IMG/VR virus record: IMGVR_UViG_3300030451_005335
Span: 1 to 27,211 of that record
Reading direction: 5' to 3' (one strand)
Length of the DNA stretch: 27,211 nucleotides
Source: a virus
Shown here: one piece after another, positions 26,405 through 27,211 of the stretch
How positions within the stretch are numbered: the stretch's first letter is position 1
Layout of the letters: each line of letters opens with the position of its first letter
The notes under the pieces: generated by a model
Database searches by the model: none
Told to the model about the DNA's origin: nothing
The model's input: the letters and a program-made list of their open reading frames with translations, nothing else
Position numbers and translations under genes: made by a program

Positions 26405-27211
26405 TGGCAAAACCAAGCACTAGACAAGAATTAATTGATTACTGTTTTCGCAAATTAGGTGCACCAGTATTGGAAATTAACGTGGATGACGATCAGGCAG
26501 ATGATTTAGTCGATGATGCTCTCCAACTGTTTGGGGAAAGGCATTTTGATGGTATTGAGAGAATGTATCTTAAATATGAATTAACTCAAGAAGATATAGA
26601 TCGTGGTAGTGCAGCAGGAACAACAGGAGTTGGAATTGTTACCACAACTGGTAACTCAACTGAAGTGAGTGGATTAGGCACAGTTACATCTAAATTCTAT
26701 GAAACATCCAACTTCATACAAGTCCCCGACGCAGTTGTAGGAATTGATAAGATATTTAAATTTGACTCAAGTTCTATTTCTGGAGGGATGTTTAGTATCA
26801 AGTATCAATTATTTTTAAATGATTTATATTACTTTAATTCAGTCAACCTTTTACAATACTCAATGACCAAAAGGTATTTGGAAGATATAGATTTTTTATT
26901 AACAACAGATAAACAAATAAGATTTAATAAGAGACAAAATAGATTATATTTAGATATTGATTGGAAAGCGCAAGAAGTTGGAACATTTTTAGTCATTCAA
27001 TGCGATAGAATTTTAGATCCCGATTCATTTAAGGGAGTTTACAATGATAGTTTCTTAAAGTTATATTTAACTGCATTAATTAAGAGACAATGGGGTCAAA
27101 ATTTAATTAAGTTCCAAGGAGTTAAATTACCAGGTGGTTTAGAAATGAATGGAAGACAAATTTACGATGATGCCGAAAGAGAAATAGAAAATATAAGAGG
27201 AAGACTCATCT
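26404..27211 (+). CDS. 13: gp13-like neck protein (3' truncated by window end)
   Basis: The open frame from ATG 26404 runs to the window edge (269 aa, no stop). The N-terminus has ELIDYCFRKLGAPVLEINVD (residues 9-28) and DDALQLFGERHFDGI (37-51), matching T4 gp13 'LRRLGAPIINVEL...ALELYGEYHFDG'. Near the cut end, LTALIKRQWGQNLIKFQGVK (about 222-241), LPGGLEMNGRQIY and DDAEREIE match the gp13 C-terminal block '[23 protein letters not shown]...GQRLIEEA'. gp13 forms part of the neck that closes the head and joins it to the tail. T4 gp13 is 309 aa and the C-terminal block is already reached, so little should be missing. A Gly/Thr/Ser-rich stretch (about residues 70-95) looks like a loop insertion. 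Confidence 0.92.
   Translation, partial: MAKPSTRQELIDYCFRKLGAPVLEINVDDDQADDLVDDALQLFGERHFDGIERMYLKYELTQEDIDRGSAAGTTGVGIVTTTGNSTEVSGLGTVTSKFYETSNFIQVPDAVVGIDKIFKFDSSSISGGMFSIKYQLFLNDLYYFNSVNLLQYSMTKRYLEDIDFLLTTDKQIRFNKRQNRLYLDIDWKAQEVGTFLVIQCDRILDPDSFKGVYNDSFLKLYLTALIKRQWGQNLIKFQGVKLPGGLEMNGRQIYDDAEREIENIRGRLI

Noticed and set aside
1-27211. tRNA genes, defence genes, integrase, transposase or auxiliary metabolic genes
   Set aside because: None was seen on either strand. Coding on the + strand is almost continuous, the largest gene-free gap is 56 nt, and all recognised products are virion proteins apart from the upstream glycosyltransferase-like fragment.

Overview
The window is part of the virion (baseplate, tail fibre and neck) gene cluster of a T4-like contractile-tailed phage. 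The evidence is the conserved order of gp25, gp6, a gp7-like protein, gp8, tail-fibre genes and gp13, with homologues recognisable from protein sequence. All genes are on the + strand and closely packed. T4-type late promoter octamers (TATAAATA) lie in two of the gaps and a variant lies in a third. The DNA is AT-rich: sample lines inside the largest gene count 18-22% G+C, and lines near the two ends count 37-48%. The marine-type families (YHYH domain, DUF4815 protein, the short-fibre cassette before gp13) point to a marine T4-like myovirus such as a Prochlorococcus/Synechococcus cyanophage or a SAR11 phage. The host cannot be decided from this window, and no host-derived metabolic genes are present.

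Layout. Positions 1-75 hold the last 24 codons of an upstream gene that looks like a GT2-type glycosyltransferase. Overlapping it is a 57-aa conserved small protein (53-226), then a 240-aa conserved phage protein (223-945). After a late promoter come gp25 (988-1389), gp6 (1391-3295) and a 4,223-aa gp7-like giant (3292-15963) that takes up almost half the window. A second late promoter precedes an enlarged gp8 (16020-17621), followed by a 2,495-aa DUF4815-type tail/adsorption protein (17627-25114) and a 68-aa coiled-coil protein (25111-25317). A third, variant late promoter precedes a 113-aa beta-rich protein (25347-25688), a 238-aa short-fibre-like protein (25688-26404) and gp13, which runs off the window end (26404-27211).

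How the genes work together. In T4, gp25, gp6, gp7 and gp8 belong to the baseplate wedge, gp25 also starts sheath assembly, and gp13 is at the neck. The order here matches T4 genes 6-7-8-(9-10-11-12-wac)-13, but nothing resembling T4 gp9, gp10, gp11, gp12 or fibritin was recognised between gp8 and gp13. The DUF4815 giant and three small proteins occupy that slot and probably form the fibre or host-contact apparatus. The two giants and gp8 share recurring beta-repeat modules, chiefly a GxGY type, as if one stock of modules had been spread over neighbouring baseplate genes. This modular giant baseplate is the most interesting feature. I saw no defence system, RNA gene, CRISPR array, mobile element or retroelement.
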